64,000 bases of DNA from Bog-473 sp963745175 (lineage in GTDB: Bacteria; Actinomycetota; Acidimicrobiia; Acidimicrobiales; RAAP-2): positions 124,001 through 188,000 of the forward strand of contig CAVUWK010000005.1 of assembly GCA_963745175.1 (NCBI GenBank), given 5' to 3'. This document shows, in pieces, positions 1 to 9,521 of the stretch. The notes beneath the pieces are model-generated. The model was not told where the DNA came from. It was given only the letters and a program-made list of their open reading frames with translations, and made no database searches. Position 1 is the first letter of the stretch. Every line of letters begins with the position of its first letter. Position numbers and translations under genes: made by a program.

Positions 1-2408
1 TCGCCGACTGGATGCCGGTTTCATTGCACTACCGCGGCAACACCTTCCTTGTTGTCCTCGAGGATGGGCCCCTCCTCCTCGGGTTGGTCTTTCTCTCGCC
101 CAACTTGCTCGTCCTCAGCGCGGCCTGCGCCGTTCTCTTCGTTTTCGCCGCCGTGCGCAGGCAGGCAGCGCTGAAGGTCACGTTCAACGTGGCCGCAACT
201 GCGCTGGCTACAGCAGTAGCTGCCGTCGTCTTCCGCGAGCTCCTGGGAGGACACAGTCCGGTCAGCCTCTTGGGCTGGGCCGCGGCTGCAGCGGCGATGA
301 TTGCCTACCAGATCGTGTCGGCCGTCGCGCTGCGGGTCGTCACGCTTCTGGCCGGACAAACTGCACCGAAGCGGCGGGGAATCGTCCATCTGGCGCAGCA
401 TGCGATGCTGATGGCGGCGAGCATGTGCCTCGCCTTTGCGTTCCTCGACGCGGCGTGGTTCGACCCGTGGACGATTCTGCCTCTCGTTCTGGTCGCCGCG
501 CTGATCATCGTTGCCTACCGAGGATTCGCCCGCCTCTCTCTCCGCTTCTCGTCTCTTCAGCGCCTCTACGAGTTCAGTCGGAAGATCGGTACGGCGAGCC
601 TCGAACCGTCGTCCATGAGCGTGGATGTCCTCAGGGAGGTCTGCACGGTCATGCGGGCTCGTCGAGCCGAGCTCATCCTGGCCGAACCATCGGGGATCCC
701 GCGCCGGATCACCTTCGACCATCGCGGGGCGTCCGGCATCGAACCGATCACGCTTGCCGATGCATCCATCGTGACGAGCGCCATCCTCACGAGCAAGGCC
801 GCGCTGCACAATACGCCCGCTCAAGACCCCGTCAGCGTCGACCCGATCGCCGGTGAGTATCGCGACGCCATTGTCGCCCCGTTGATGAACCGACACACCG
901 CCATCGGCGCCATCATCGCCATCGATCGCGACGAGGAACTGGACAGCTTCGACGACGACGACCTCAAGTTGTTCGAGACCCTCGTCGCCCACGCCAGCGC
1001 CAGCCTCGAACGGGCCCGTCTGGTCGAGGAGCTGCGCTACGAGGTCGACAGCAAGTCGCACCAGGCCACGCACGACATGCTGACCGGGCTCCCCAACCGG
1101 ATGCTCTTCCTCACCCGTGCCGCCACTGCCCTCAGCGAGAGCAAGGGCGTGGCGATCGTGCTGCTCGACATCGACCGCTTCAAGGACGTCAACGACACGC
1201 TCGGCCACGCCATAGGCGACCGGCTGCTCTGCGAGATCTCCGAGCGATTGCTGCGAGCGGTCTCGGGACGGGCCACCGTGGCCCGCCTCGGGGGCGACGA
1301 GTTCGCTCTCGTCATCGCAGACGTGACCGAGCCCGACCGGGCCGTCGCCATCGTCAACGACCTGAACAACGAGATGTCGCGGCCGATCAAGATGGATGGC
1401 CTGACCCTCGCCGTGACCGCCAGCGCGGGCATCGCCATGGCACCCGAGCACGGCGACGACGTCGCCCTTCTGCTGCAGCGGGCCGACATTGCCATGTACG
1501 TGGCTAAGGAACGCCGGGGCACGGTGGAGGTGTACTCGGTCGAGCACGACCAGAGCATGCAGCGCTGGCTCATGCTCGGCGGTCTCCTGACGCACGCGCT
1601 CGAGACCGGAACCGAACTCAGCCTGATGTACCAGCCGATCGGGGACGTCAGGTCCCGCCACATCACGAACGTCGAGGCTCTGTGCCGCTGGAACCACCCG
1701 GAACAGGGGTTCATCCCGCCGGAGGAGTTCATCGCGATCGCCGAGCAGATGGGCCTAATCCCGCAGATCACCGACTTCGTCCTGAACGAGGGCTGCGCCC
1801 AGCTGGCCCGCTGGCGCGAAGCCGGCATCACCATCGGTCTGGCAGTGAACGTGTCAGGGCGGGAGTTTGCCGACATCATGCTGGTCGATCGCGTCGAGGC
1901 GTGCCTCCGCCGATACGACATCCCGGCCCACCTCCTCACGCTGGAAGTGACCGAGACCGAAATTATGGCCGACCTCGGAGCGGCGACCAAGGTGCTTTAC
2001 GAGCTGTCTGCCAAGGGGATCAAGCTCGGCATCGACGACTACGGCACCGGTTACTCCTCTCTGCAGTATCTGCACAAGCTGCCGGTGAACGAGTTGAAGA
2101 TCGACCGCTCCTTCGTGACCAATCTGCCCAACGAGGCGAGCAACCGCATCATTGTGCGCTCATCCATCCAAATGGCCCACTCGCTCGGGCTTTACGTGAT
2201 CGCCGAAGGGGCCGAGGACGAACTCACCTGCGCCATGCTGGCCGAAGCCGAGTGCGACTTCATTCAGGGCTACTACCTGTCCAAGCCCAAGGAGGCCTCG
2301 GTGCTCCAGGAGTGGCTCCTGGAAGGTGCGACGCTCGAGTTCTCTCCCATGGTGGAGATCCCTGGTTCACAGGGCGCTGCGCTGATGCTCATGTCAAAGT
2401 CCGGCTGA
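1..2408 (+). CDS. Membrane-anchored GAF-GGDEF-EAL cyclic-di-GMP turnover protein (5' end outside window)
   Basis: Makes and/or degrades the second messenger cyclic di-GMP at the inner face of the membrane. The frame is open to the window edge with no upstream stop, and the first visible Met is at base 12, so the start probably lies outside. About 170 hydrophobic residues form several membrane segments. A GAF-like sensor follows (about residues 190-340). The cyclase domain has an intact GGDEF motif near residue 425, and the EAL domain (about 525-780) has EALCRW, the DDYGTGYSSLQ loop and LKIDRSF. Both catalytic motifs look intact. I see no RxxD inhibitory site just before GGDEF, so product feedback may be missing. 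The 3' end overlaps the convergent next gene by 15 bases. Which activity dominates cannot be told from sequence. Confidence 0.93.
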   Translation, partial: ADWMPVSLHYRGNTFLVVLEDGPLLLGLVFLSPNLLVLSAACAVLFVFAAVRRQAALKVTFNVAATALATAVAAVVFRELLGGHSPVSLLGWAAAAAAMIAYQIVSAVALRVVTLLAGQTAPKRRGIVHLAQHAMLMAASMCLAFAFLDAAWFDPWTILPLVLVAALIIVAYRGFARLSLRFSSLQRLYEFSRKIGTASLEPSSMSVDVLREVCTVMRARRAELILAEPSGIPRRITFDHRGASGIEPITLADASIVTSAILTSKAALHNTPAQDPVSVDPIAGEYRDAIVAPLMNRHTAIGAIIAIDRDEELDSFDDDDLKLFETLVAHASASLERARLVEELRYEVDSKSHQATHDMLTGLPNRMLFLTRAATALSESKGVAIVLLDIDRFKDVNDTLGHAIGDRLLCEISERLLRAVSGRATVARLGGDEFALVIADVTEPDRAVAIVNDLNNEMSRPIKMDGLTLAVTASAGIAMAPEHGDDVALLLQRADIAMYVAKERRGTVEVYSVEHDQSMQRWLMLGGLLTHALETGTELSLMYQPIGDVRSRHITNVEALCRWNHPEQGFIPPEEFIAIAEQMGLIPQITDFVLNEGCAQLARWREAGITIGLAVNVSGREFADIMLVDRVEACLRRYDIPAHLLTLEVTETEIMADLGAATKVLYELSAKGIKLGIDDYGTGYSSLQYLHKLPVNELKIDRSFVTNLPNEASNRIIVRSSIQMAHSLGLYVIAEGAEDELTCAMLAEAECDFIQGYYLSKPKEASVLQEWLLEGATLEFSPMVEIPGSQGAALMLMSKSG

Positions 2409-3653
2409 ACGGAACCACTTGGCTGCCGCTCCCTGGGCGGTCAGGGCTCGGCCGATTTGCGTCACCGCGTGCGCAACCGAGCGATGCCGGTTGGGTGGTG
2501 CACCATCGAGGAGCTCGTTCCAGAACACCGCCCAGCCCCCGGCCAGCGCATCGCCACGGCCCGCCGTGGTCAGAAGCCGAGCGACCGCCGAGGTTGCCCG
2601 GGGGCGTCCCACCAGTCCCGCGTGGACCGCGGCGGTGATCCGATGATACGGGAGGTGTTCGACGGCGAGCCTCGACCGATAGGTGTCCGCGGCGTGGCTC
2701 GGGCGAGTGAGGATGGCCTCCGCGGCGGCGCGTCCACTGGTCATGGCTTGGGAGATCCCCTCCCCCTGCATGGGATTGACCAGACCGGCGGCGTCGCCCA
2801 CCAGTAGGACCCGCCCCTTCGCCGGCGTCGTCCCGATCATCCCCATCTTCAGCCAACCACCGAGGCGGCGTGGCGGGGGCGCTGGAGCTGATTCGTCGAG
2901 GAGACCGACGGCTCGCAGGTGGCCGAGGAAATCAGGCAGGGCGCGAACCGCGTGCGCACCTGCCTTGCGATCTGCCCGTGTCCCGATCCCGAGCCCGACG
3001 TTGGCGCAGCCGTGCTCACCGGGAAAGACCCAGCCGTATCCGGGGAACGCGTGCCAGGGCGCCGGGTCCCACAACACGATGGCCGGGAGATCGACCACCT
3101 GCGGCAGGTAGGTGCGCACGGCAAATCCCCACAGAACCAGGTTCGGGTCCACGAGCCCTGCTGCTGCGGCGACTTCGCTCGTCGCCCCGTCGGCGCCGAT
3201 CACGAAGTCGGCATCGATCGCCTCCCCAGTGCTGAGCCGGTAGCCAACGATTCGTCCCTCCTCTTCGAGAGGCTCCTGCGCCCTCCCGACGAAAGGGGTG
3301 GCCCCCGCTCCGACCGCCGCCGCGTGGAGCATGGTGTCGAACTGCGTCCTCGCGACCGCAGTGCCATAACCGGGATACGTCAGCCCATCGGCACAGGGGA
3401 GTCGCACCCGGCGACCGGTCGGACCAACGACGAGCATGTCGCCGACGTCACGCCCGATCGGCCGCGCCAACCCGAGGTCGCTCAGCACCTGGAGACCTCG
3501 GGGCCCGACCACGTCGCCGCAGGCCTTGTCCCGCGGAAAAGCCGATTTGTCGACCAAGGCGACTCGGGCGCCACCTCGAGCGAGCTCGAAAGCGGCCACG
3601 CTGCCCGCCGGTCCGCCCCCGACGACGAGCACGTCAAAGCGGGACCGGCTCAC
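2394..3653 (-). CDS. Geranylgeranyl reductase family FAD oxidoreductase (menaquinone-tail reductase type)
   Basis: Members of this flavoprotein family saturate isoprenoid double bonds in quinone tails or archaeal-type lipids; in actinobacteria MenJ reduces one isoprene unit of menaquinone. The 419-residue protein has an N-terminal dinucleotide fold (VVGGGPAGSVAAFELA), the family signature FPRDKACGD, and a second FAD motif (LLVGDAAGLVNPMQGEG, about residues 275-291). It is divergent from a UbiE/MenG-like methyltransferase 58 bases away, with a palindrome between them, which supports a quinone role. The substrate is inferred from family and neighbours. Confidence 0.88.
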   Translation of the reverse strand: MSRSRFDVLVVGGGPAGSVAAFELARGGARVALVDKSAFPRDKACGDVVGPRGLQVLSDLGLARPIGRDVGDMLVVGPTGRRVRLPCADGLTYPGYGTAVARTQFDTMLHAAAVGAGATPFVGRAQEPLEEEGRIVGYRLSTGEAIDADFVIGADGATSEVAAAAGLVDPNLVLWGFAVRTYLPQVVDLPAIVLWDPAPWHAFPGYGWVFPGEHGCANVGLGIGTRADRKAGAHAVRALPDFLGHLRAVGLLDESAPAPPPRRLGGWLKMGMIGTTPAKGRVLLVGDAAGLVNPMQGEGISQAMTSGRAAAEAILTRPSHAADTYRSRLAVEHLPYHRITAAVHAGLVGRPRATSAVARLLTTAGRGDALAGGWAVFWNELLDGAPPNRHRSVAHAVTQIGRALTAQGAAAKWFRSAGL

Positions 3654-3682
3654 GCTGCTCCTTCCACCTGCTCGGATCTACA

Positions 3683-3697
3683 GTGAGATCTTCTCAC
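3683..3697. promoter_or_regulatory. Perfect palindrome in divergent quinone-gene promoter region
   Basis: GTGAGA-TCT-TCTCAC is a perfect 6-base inverted repeat with a 3-base spacer. It lies in the 58-base gap between the divergent reductase and methyltransferase genes, just before the ribosome-binding site GGAGG at 3702-3706. It could be a repressor operator covering both promoters. No cognate regulator is adjacent. Confidence 0.4.
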
Positions 3698-3711
3698 CCC
3701 TGGAGGAATGC

Positions 3712-4446
3712 ATGGCGATCGACGTTGCCGAGGATCGGAACCGCTTCGCGCAGGACTTGTTCGCATCCTTGCCGAAGCGTTACGACCAATTGGCCGAGGT
3801 CCTCTCCATGGGCCAGAACGGCCGATGGAGACGGGCCATGGTCGACCACATCGTGCCCGCCTCGCCTGCCCGGATGCTGGACGTCGCGTCGGGGACAGCC
3901 GGCGTTGCCTTGCAGCTGGCGGAGCGAACCTCCTCTGACGTCGTTGGCGTGGACCTGACCAGGAACATGCTCGCTCGGGGTCAGGAGAACGTGGCCAAAG
4001 CGGGGATGAGCGAACGGATCGGCCTGGTTGCCGGTCGAGCCGAGCAATTGCCCTTTCCCGACGAGACCTTCGACGCACTCACGTTCACCTACCTGCTTCG
4101 CTACGTCGACGATCCCCAGGCCACGCTGTGCGAGCTGGCCAGGGTCGTGAAGCCCGGTGGCACAGTCGCCAGCCTCGAGTTCCTCCTGCCACCGAGTCGA
4201 TTCTGGCGCTTCTGGTGGTGGCTCTACACCCGCCTGCTCCTGCCCGCCGGTGGCTGGATCACGGGTGGCCGCGAGTGGTTCCGGGTTGGACGGTTCCTCG
4301 GCCCCAACATCTCGCAGCACTACCGGGCATATCCCTTGTCATGGACGGAAGAGGCGTGGCGAAAGGCCGGGTTCGAGCATGTCGGCGTCCGCGTCATGAG
4401 TCTCGGGGGCGGTCTGGTGATGTGGGGGACACGCCGGCGTGACTGA
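3712..4446 (+). CDS. UbiE/MenG-like SAM-dependent methyltransferase (probable demethylmenaquinone methyltransferase)
   Basis: Class I methyltransferase of the UbiE/COQ5 type, which C-methylates the quinone ring late in menaquinone biosynthesis. The SAM-binding motif I is LDVASGTAGVALQLAER, followed by the acidic VVGVDLT strand and a LARVVKPGG post-motif. The start at 3712 is chosen because GGAGG sits 5 bases before it and similarity begins at MAIDVAEDRNRF; the frame stays open further upstream but that part is not family-like. The gene overlaps the next by 8 bases, so the two are probably translationally coupled. The exact substrate is inferred from the divergent reductase. Confidence 0.85.
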   Translation: MAIDVAEDRNRFAQDLFASLPKRYDQLAEVLSMGQNGRWRRAMVDHIVPASPARMLDVASGTAGVALQLAERTSSDVVGVDLTRNMLARGQENVAKAGMSERIGLVAGRAEQLPFPDETFDALTFTYLLRYVDDPQATLCELARVVKPGGTVASLEFLLPPSRFWRFWWWLYTRLLLPAGGWITGGREWFRVGRFLGPNISQHYRAYPLSWTEEAWRKAGFEHVGVRVMSLGGGLVMWGTRRRD

Positions 4447-5245
4447 GGAACGCTCGCAGGACGCCCGCGACGCCGAGACCTCGGTTTCTCCACCCGCGGC
4501 ACCGCCTGCCGAGAGCGCCGCGGAAGCGCGTCCGGCCTTTTACGCCGCCCGTGCCGGCGGCTGGCGCGACTGGTGGACCCTGCTCCATCCCCCGTACACG
4601 GCGTGGCACTTGGCCTACGTGGTGATAGGCGCCTGCCTGGCGCCCACCGTCAATGCGACGCGGCTGGTGGCCACACTGTTGGCGTTCTTCTTGGCCGTCG
4701 GGCTCGCTGCGCACTCGCTTGACGAACTCAACGGCCGTCCTCTGGGAACCCACATCTCGAGAGGGGCGCTCATCGCCGTCACGGCGGTGAGTCTGGCCGG
4801 TGCGGTCGCCCTCGGCATTGCCGGCGTGTCCCGTGTCGGTTGGGCCCTGGTGCCCTTCCTGGTGTTGGGGCCCCTGCTCGTCGTGTCCTACAACTTGGAG
4901 CTGTTCGGCGGTGTGATCCACAGCGATGTCGGCTTCGCCCTGGCGTGGGGCTCCTTCCCGGTGCTGGTCGCCTACGTGGCCCAAACCGGGCGTCTGGCGA
5001 TCAGCCCCGTGATCGCGGCGGCTGCGGCGTTTGCTCTCTCGGCGGCGCAGCGCCAGCTGAGCACACAGGCACGGCTCATCCGCCGCCGCAGCACGGCGGT
5101 GCACGGTCAGATCACGCTGGCCAGCGGTGAGGTGCTCCCGATCGACGAACGGACGCTGTTGGGTCCTCTCGAGCGCGCGCTGCACGCCATGTCGTGGGGT
5201 GTCGTGCTTCTGGCCGCGTCGCTGGCCGTGTCACGCCTCAGCTGA
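4439..5245 (+). CDS. Polytopic membrane protein resembling UbiA prenyltransferases
   Basis: 268 residues. A Pro/Ala-rich soluble N-terminus of about 45 residues is followed by roughly seven hydrophobic segments. An acidic patch (HSLDELNGRPLGT) after the second membrane segment resembles the aspartate-rich prenyl-diphosphate site of UbiA enzymes, but the classic NDxxD form is not met. The 8-base overlap with the quinone methyltransferase gene suggests a shared role, possibly quinone prenylation or a related lipid step. It could equally be a UbiA-derived protein without transferase activity. Function is uncertain. Confidence 0.72.
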   Translation: MTEERSQDARDAETSVSPPAAPPAESAAEARPAFYAARAGGWRDWWTLLHPPYTAWHLAYVVIGACLAPTVNATRLVATLLAFFLAVGLAAHSLDELNGRPLGTHISRGALIAVTAVSLAGAVALGIAGVSRVGWALVPFLVLGPLLVVSYNLELFGGVIHSDVGFALAWGSFPVLVAYVAQTGRLAISPVIAAAAAFALSAAQRQLSTQARLIRRRSTAVHGQITLASGEVLPIDERTLLGPLERALHAMSWGVVLLAASLAVSRLS

Positions 5246-5365
5246 CGAACCACATCCGGCAAACCACAAGTGCCGACAAAGCATTCAGCATGACGACAAG
5301 CAGTCGTGCTGATCGGACCATCGTGAGAGGGAATCTGCTGACGAAGCGGGATTACACTTTGGCTC

Positions 5366-5539
5366 ATGAACGATGAGCAGCTGGTGGAGATTGTCGATCT
5401 ACTCAATGCAGCCGACGGTGCGCTCGTGGAACTCGCTCAGAGGCTTCCGGATCTGAATGACGACGAACCAAATATGGAGAATCCCTACAACAGAGCACTA
5501 GCTGCCGTTCGGGCGGCACGAACCATTCTCGACTCATAA
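5366..5539 (+). CDS. Small acidic hypothetical protein, 57 residues
   Basis: Short ATG-started frame encoding MNDEQLVEIVDLLNAADGAL onward and ending ARTILDS. The composition is acidic and helical with Leu/Ala spacing, as in a small helical-hairpin protein. It lies alone between the UbiA-like gene and the convergent SRPBCC gene. I see no recognised family, signal peptide or membrane segment. Support is codon-like composition and a good fit in the gap; it could be chance. Confidence 0.4.
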   Translation: MNDEQLVEIVDLLNAADGALVELAQRLPDLNDDEPNMENPYNRALAAVRAARTILDS

Positions 5540-5622
5540 GTCGACAGAGAGGGAAGCCCGTAATGGCGCCGCCTCGGAACTGCGCCATGCAGCTCAACCG
5601 TGTGCCATCACGACATCCCTGG

Positions 5623-6093
5623 TCAGGCGGGACCAAGGTATCCGAACTCTGGAGGCAAACCCCGCACGGTCGTCTCCACGACCCGGTCATGACCCCACTG
5701 CAAGAGGGGGCGACCGAAGCGAGCGGCCAGCCGCATCGGGCGCTGCATCATTTCGACCGTCCAGGCCACCTCGACCGTTGTGCCGGCACTGCTGGGGCGC
5801 ATCTCGATCCGCGCCACCCCCTCGAGGTCGCCGTGGATCAGGGCGTCAATCTCCCTGGGCGGATCGCTGTAGGTCAGATCGACCTCAATGCGCATCCGAT
5901 ACGGCAATGGCGGCGCAACCACGCCGTACAGCACGGATCCCGCCTTCAGTGCATCCCCCTCCACGCGGAACTCTTCCAACCAGGGCCACCATTCCTCGAA
6001 CCGATCGACCTTCCTTATGGCATCCCACAACTCTTGCGGACTCGAGGCGAACTCGTACGCACGCCGGTACTCGATGACTGGTCGACGTGGCAT
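5623..6093 (-). CDS. SRPBCC / polyketide-cyclase-like ligand-binding protein
   Basis: 156 residues with the START/Bet v 1-like pattern: an N-terminal strand (IEYRRAYEFASSPQELWDAI), a WWPWLEEF turn, alternating strands, and a long C-terminal helix. Such proteins bind or transform hydrophobic ligands such as polyketides and lipids. The start at 6093 matches the point where the domain begins; upstream codons are Pro/Arg-rich and unlike the family. It is followed head-to-tail by the TetR gene, 52 bases upstream. The ligand is unknown. Confidence 0.75.
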   Translation of the reverse strand: MPRRPVIEYRRAYEFASSPQELWDAIRKVDRFEEWWPWLEEFRVEGDALKAGSVLYGVVAPPLPYRMRIEVDLTYSDPPREIDALIHGDLEGVARIEMRPSSAGTTVEVAWTVEMMQRPMRLAARFGRPLLQWGHDRVVETTVRGLPPEFGYLGPA

Positions 6094-6145
6094 TGGAGAA
6101 CACGATAGAAGTTGACCGTCGGTGGGTCTCGGACGTCCGGGCCCC

Positions 6146-6803
6146 TCACACTTCGGCACCCTGGTTCGACAGGGCACGACGGAATTCGGCGGACGGGTCG
6201 GATTGCAGAGGCCAGACGAGCTCCGTGAGATCGCGCACCACGGTCGCGCGGCTCATCGTGCCCTGTTCGAGCCAACGGTCGGCTGCCGCACGGACCATCC
6301 CGACGATGCCGAAACCCCAGAGCTCCGCAGCGCCCGTGTCCATGTCCGCCTGGCGCATGGACTCAGCGATGATGCTGGAGGCGTGGAGGCCGACGATGGT
6401 GAGCGTAGTCCCCCAGATCCCGGTGCCGCACCGCAAATCGGTACAACTCCGGGCGGGACTCGATGCCGCCCAGGTAGGCGTCGATGCCCGCCGCCAATTT
6501 GGCCCGGGGCGACCCGGCAGCGTCGATGGCAATCGTCGTCTCCTCCACCACCTGTTCCGCCACTGTGCGCCCCACTTCCACGAAGAGGTCCGCCTTGTCC
6601 TTGAAGTAGCGGTAGAACACCGGTTTGGCGATCCCTGATGCCTTTGCAATGTCGTCCATCCCGACATCGGCACCGCGGTCGGAGACGGCCGCCATGGCGG
6701 CTGCGATGAGCTCGCGGCGTCGGGATTCTCGGTGAGCCTTCCAACGCTCGCTGCGGCCGTCTCGTCGTGGGGTGGTGCGGGTCTTCCGGGTCACGGTTTG
6801 CAT
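6146..6803 (-). CDS. TetR-family repressor, frameshifted
   Basis: The N-terminal helix-turn-helix is clear: RRRELIAAAMAAVSDRGADV, then GMDDIAKASGIAKPVFYRYF. The C-terminal ligand domain continues in another frame from about base 6412 (TLTIVGLHASSIIAESM). Removing one G from a run of five G near 6410 joins the parts into about 218 residues, a normal TetR length. It is divergent from the ferredoxin reductase/desaturase operon with a palindrome in the 54-base gap, so it most likely represses that operon in response to a fatty acid or acyl-CoA. That is inference by analogy with TetR regulators of desaturases such as DesT. Confidence 0.8.
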
Positions 6804-6804
6804 A

Positions 6805-6825
6805 TTACCTGTTACGGTAAGTAAC
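6805..6825. promoter_or_regulatory. Overlapping palindromes, candidate TetR operator
   Basis: TTACC-TGTTAC-GGTAA (6805-6820) and GTTAC-GGTAA-GTAAC (6811-6825) are two overlapping inverted repeats in the short gap between the divergent tetR start and the reductase start. This is one of the few AT-rich stretches in the region. Position and form fit an autoregulatory TetR site covering both promoters. Confidence 0.6.
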
Positions 6826-6857
6826 ATACAGATGTACCCCCGCTCGGAGCCGAAGAG

Positions 6858-8018
6858 ATGAGTGTTCTCACCAACCTGGGCAGGCGCAGGAGCGACGCCG
6901 ACCCATCTGTGGACGGTCCTCGCGGCCCTGGTGCCGGACCCGCCTCCGCTGCCGGGTTCGTCCGGAGCATCGTCGCCCGCATGACCACCCCCCTGCTGCC
7001 GGACGACTACCTCCACATGGTGAATCCCCTGTGGTCGGCCCGCGAGCTGCGCGGCAAGATCGTTGAGGTCGTCCCCGAGACCGGCGACGCCGCCACCTTG
7101 GTCATCAAGCCAGGATGGGGCTGGAAGTTCAGCTACCAGGCGGGCCAGTACGTCGGCATCGGCGTGCACCTCGACGGCAGGTGGCACTGGCGCTCCTATT
7201 CGATCAGCTCATCCCCCGCCGATGGCAGCTCGAGACGGCCGCCATGGCCTCCTGACCATCACGGTCAAGGCGATGCCCGAGGGGTTCCTGTCCGAGCACC
7301 TGGTCCGCGGTCTGGAAGCCGGGGACCATCGTGCGGCTCGCACTACCCCAGGGTGAGTTCGTCCTGCCCGATCCCCCGCCGCCCAAGATCCTGTTCTGGA
7401 CCGGGGGAAGCGGCATCACGCCGGTGATGTCCATGCTGCGCACGCTGCGACCGCCGCGGCACCATGCCCGACGTCGTCCACATTCATTCCGCACCGACCA
7501 TGAGCGCTGCCATCTTCCGCGAGGAGCGCTTGGCCCTGGCGGCACGTCACGATGGGCTCCGGCTGATCGAGAACTTCGACGATCAACACGGCATTCTCGA
7601 CGTGGACCGCCTCGCAGAGGTGTGCCCCGACTGGAAGGCCCGCGAAGCCTGGGTCTGTGGTCCCGCTCCGATGCTGGCCGCGGCGGAAAGCCGATGGGAG
7701 AGCGCCAAGCTGACAAGACAGCTGCACCTGGAGCGGTTCTCCGCCGTCCTCACCACGTCGGCCGAGGGAGGGCGAGTCACGTTCGCCGCTTCCGGCAAGG
7801 CAGCCGAAGTCGACGGCGCCACCACCCTGCTCGAAGCAGGAGAGGCGGCCGGGATCCAGATGCCATTCGGATGTCGCATGGGCATCTGCCACACATGCAT
7901 CGTCCCGCTGAAAAAGGGCATGGTCAAGGACCTGCGCAACGGCGCGGAGTACCACGAGAACGCCGGCGTGCAGACCTGCATCACGGCCGCCGCCGGTGAT
8001 TGCGTACTCGAGATCTAA
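6858..8018 (+). CDS. FAD/NAD(P)H and 2Fe-2S electron-transfer protein for the desaturase, frameshifted
   Basis: Passes electrons from NAD(P)H to the membrane desaturase next door, as the Rv3230c protein does for DesA3 in Mycobacterium tuberculosis. The FAD motif RSYSISS, the nucleotide motif GGSGITPVMSML and a plant-type ferredoxin domain (CRMGICHTC plus a later QTC) all appear, in that order. The parts lie in different frames. Removing one base near 7222, 7325 and 7460 restores about 385 residues, the expected length. The stop is 12 bases before the desaturase ATG, so they form one operon. Confidence 0.85.
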
Positions 8019-8030
8019 GGAGGAACAGAG

Positions 8031-9204
8031 ATGGCCATTTCAGACGTGGCAACGTTCGCTCATCTGAGTGATGCCGACGTCGAGGCGCTCGGCCGAGAGT
8101 TCGACGCGATCCGCCAGGACATCGAGGAGTCCCGAGGCGCCGACGATGCGGCCTACATCCGACGGATCATCTCCATGCAGCGGCGGCTCATGGTGGCGGC
8201 CCGGCTGACCCTGTTCGCCAGCGGGTTTCCGCCGGCCTGGGTGGCCGGGACCGCCATGCTGGCGGCCGGGAAGATCCTCGAGAACATGGAGATCGGCCAC
8301 AACGTCATGCACGGCCAGTGGGACTGGATGAACGATCCCGAAATCCACTCTGGCACCTGGGAGTGGGACAACACCTGCCCGGCGGAGCAGTGGAAGCACT
8401 CGCACAACTTCGTGCATCACACCTTCACCAACGTGCTCGGACAAGGACAACGACGTCGGCTACGGCATTCTGCGCGTGACCAGCGACCAGAAGTGGCATC
8501 CGGTCAACCTGGGACAGCCGGTGTACAACGCGCTCTTGGCGTTGCTCTTCGAATGGGGCGTCGCCCTCCACGATCTCGACATCGAGGCCATCCGCAAGCG
8601 CGAGAAGGATCCGAACGAGCTGAAGCGTCAGCTCAAGGGGATCTGGCGCAAGGTGCGTCGCCAAGTGGGCAAGGACTACCTCATCTTCCCGCTGTTGTCG
8701 GGCCCCAACTTCTTGTCCACGCTCTCGGCCAACGTGACGGCCAACGTGGTGCGCAATCTGTGGTCCTACATGATCATCTTCTGCGGGCATTTCCCGGATG
8801 GTGCAGAGAAGTTCACCGAGGAGGAACTCGAAGACGAGAGCAAGGCCGAGTGGTACCTGCGCCAGTTGCTCGGGTCGGCGAACTTCGAGGGAAGCCGGTT
8901 CCTGCACATCATGGCCGGCAGCCTCGGCTATCAGATCGAGCACCACCTCTTCCCTGACCTCCCGAGCAACCGGTACCCCGAGATCGCCGAGCGGGTCCGA
9001 GCACTGTGCGAGAAGTACGACCTGCCCTACACGACGGGCCCGCTCTATCGACAGTACGGGCAGGTGCTGCGCACACTCTTCAAGCTCAGCCTGCCAACCA
9101 AGGCGCTCAACCCCGTGCCCGATTCGCCGAAACCCCGACGGGCAACCCCGGAGGAGCTTCGTCGCCATGCTGGACCCGTGGCACCTCAAGCAGCCGTGGC
9201 CTGA
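8031..9204 (+). CDS. Membrane fatty-acid desaturase (DesA3-like acyl-CoA delta-9 type), frameshifted
   Basis: Di-iron membrane desaturase that introduces a double bond into acyl chains. The three histidine clusters are present: GHNVMH, HSHNFVHH and QIEHH. A strong AGGAGG ribosome-binding site precedes the ATG. The frame breaks near 8442, where CTCGGACAAGGAC should read as Leu-Gly-Lys-Asp; dropping the extra A gives about 390 residues. The upstream reductase supplies electrons and the divergent TetR probably regulates both. Position specificity is inferred from the DesA3 resemblance. Confidence 0.88.
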
Positions 9205-9521
9205 ACGAATCCGCAGCATCTGGCCTCGCGCTCGAAGCTCCTCACTGGATCCCCCGTCACGGCATACGACCGATCCCTCTTCAGTGCACCGCGCACGACG
9301 CTGGGGCTCTCGCGGCAATCGTTCTCGCCCGCGACTTGTGGCCGACGAACGACAGCGAGCGCCTACGGACGTGGCGAACTCGAGAGCGCTCGGACCGCAG
9401 TTTCGATGCCCATGAGGGACATCAGCGTCGAAGGGGGCAGTATTGCGCTTTGTCCGACGATCAGGTTCACGGGTCCCGTGATGCGGCAGCCACGAAGCCC
9501 GTCAGCTGCCGGAGAAGGGCT
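9205..9521. other. Intergenic region, 317 bases
   Basis: Lies between the convergent desaturase and split-dikinase genes. No convincing coding frame, RNA gene or strong hairpin seen. Confidence 0.5.

Noticed and set aside
21..1697. Long minus-strand frame opposite the GGDEF-EAL gene
   Set aside because: Antisense shadow; no family features, while the plus strand has clear catalytic motifs.
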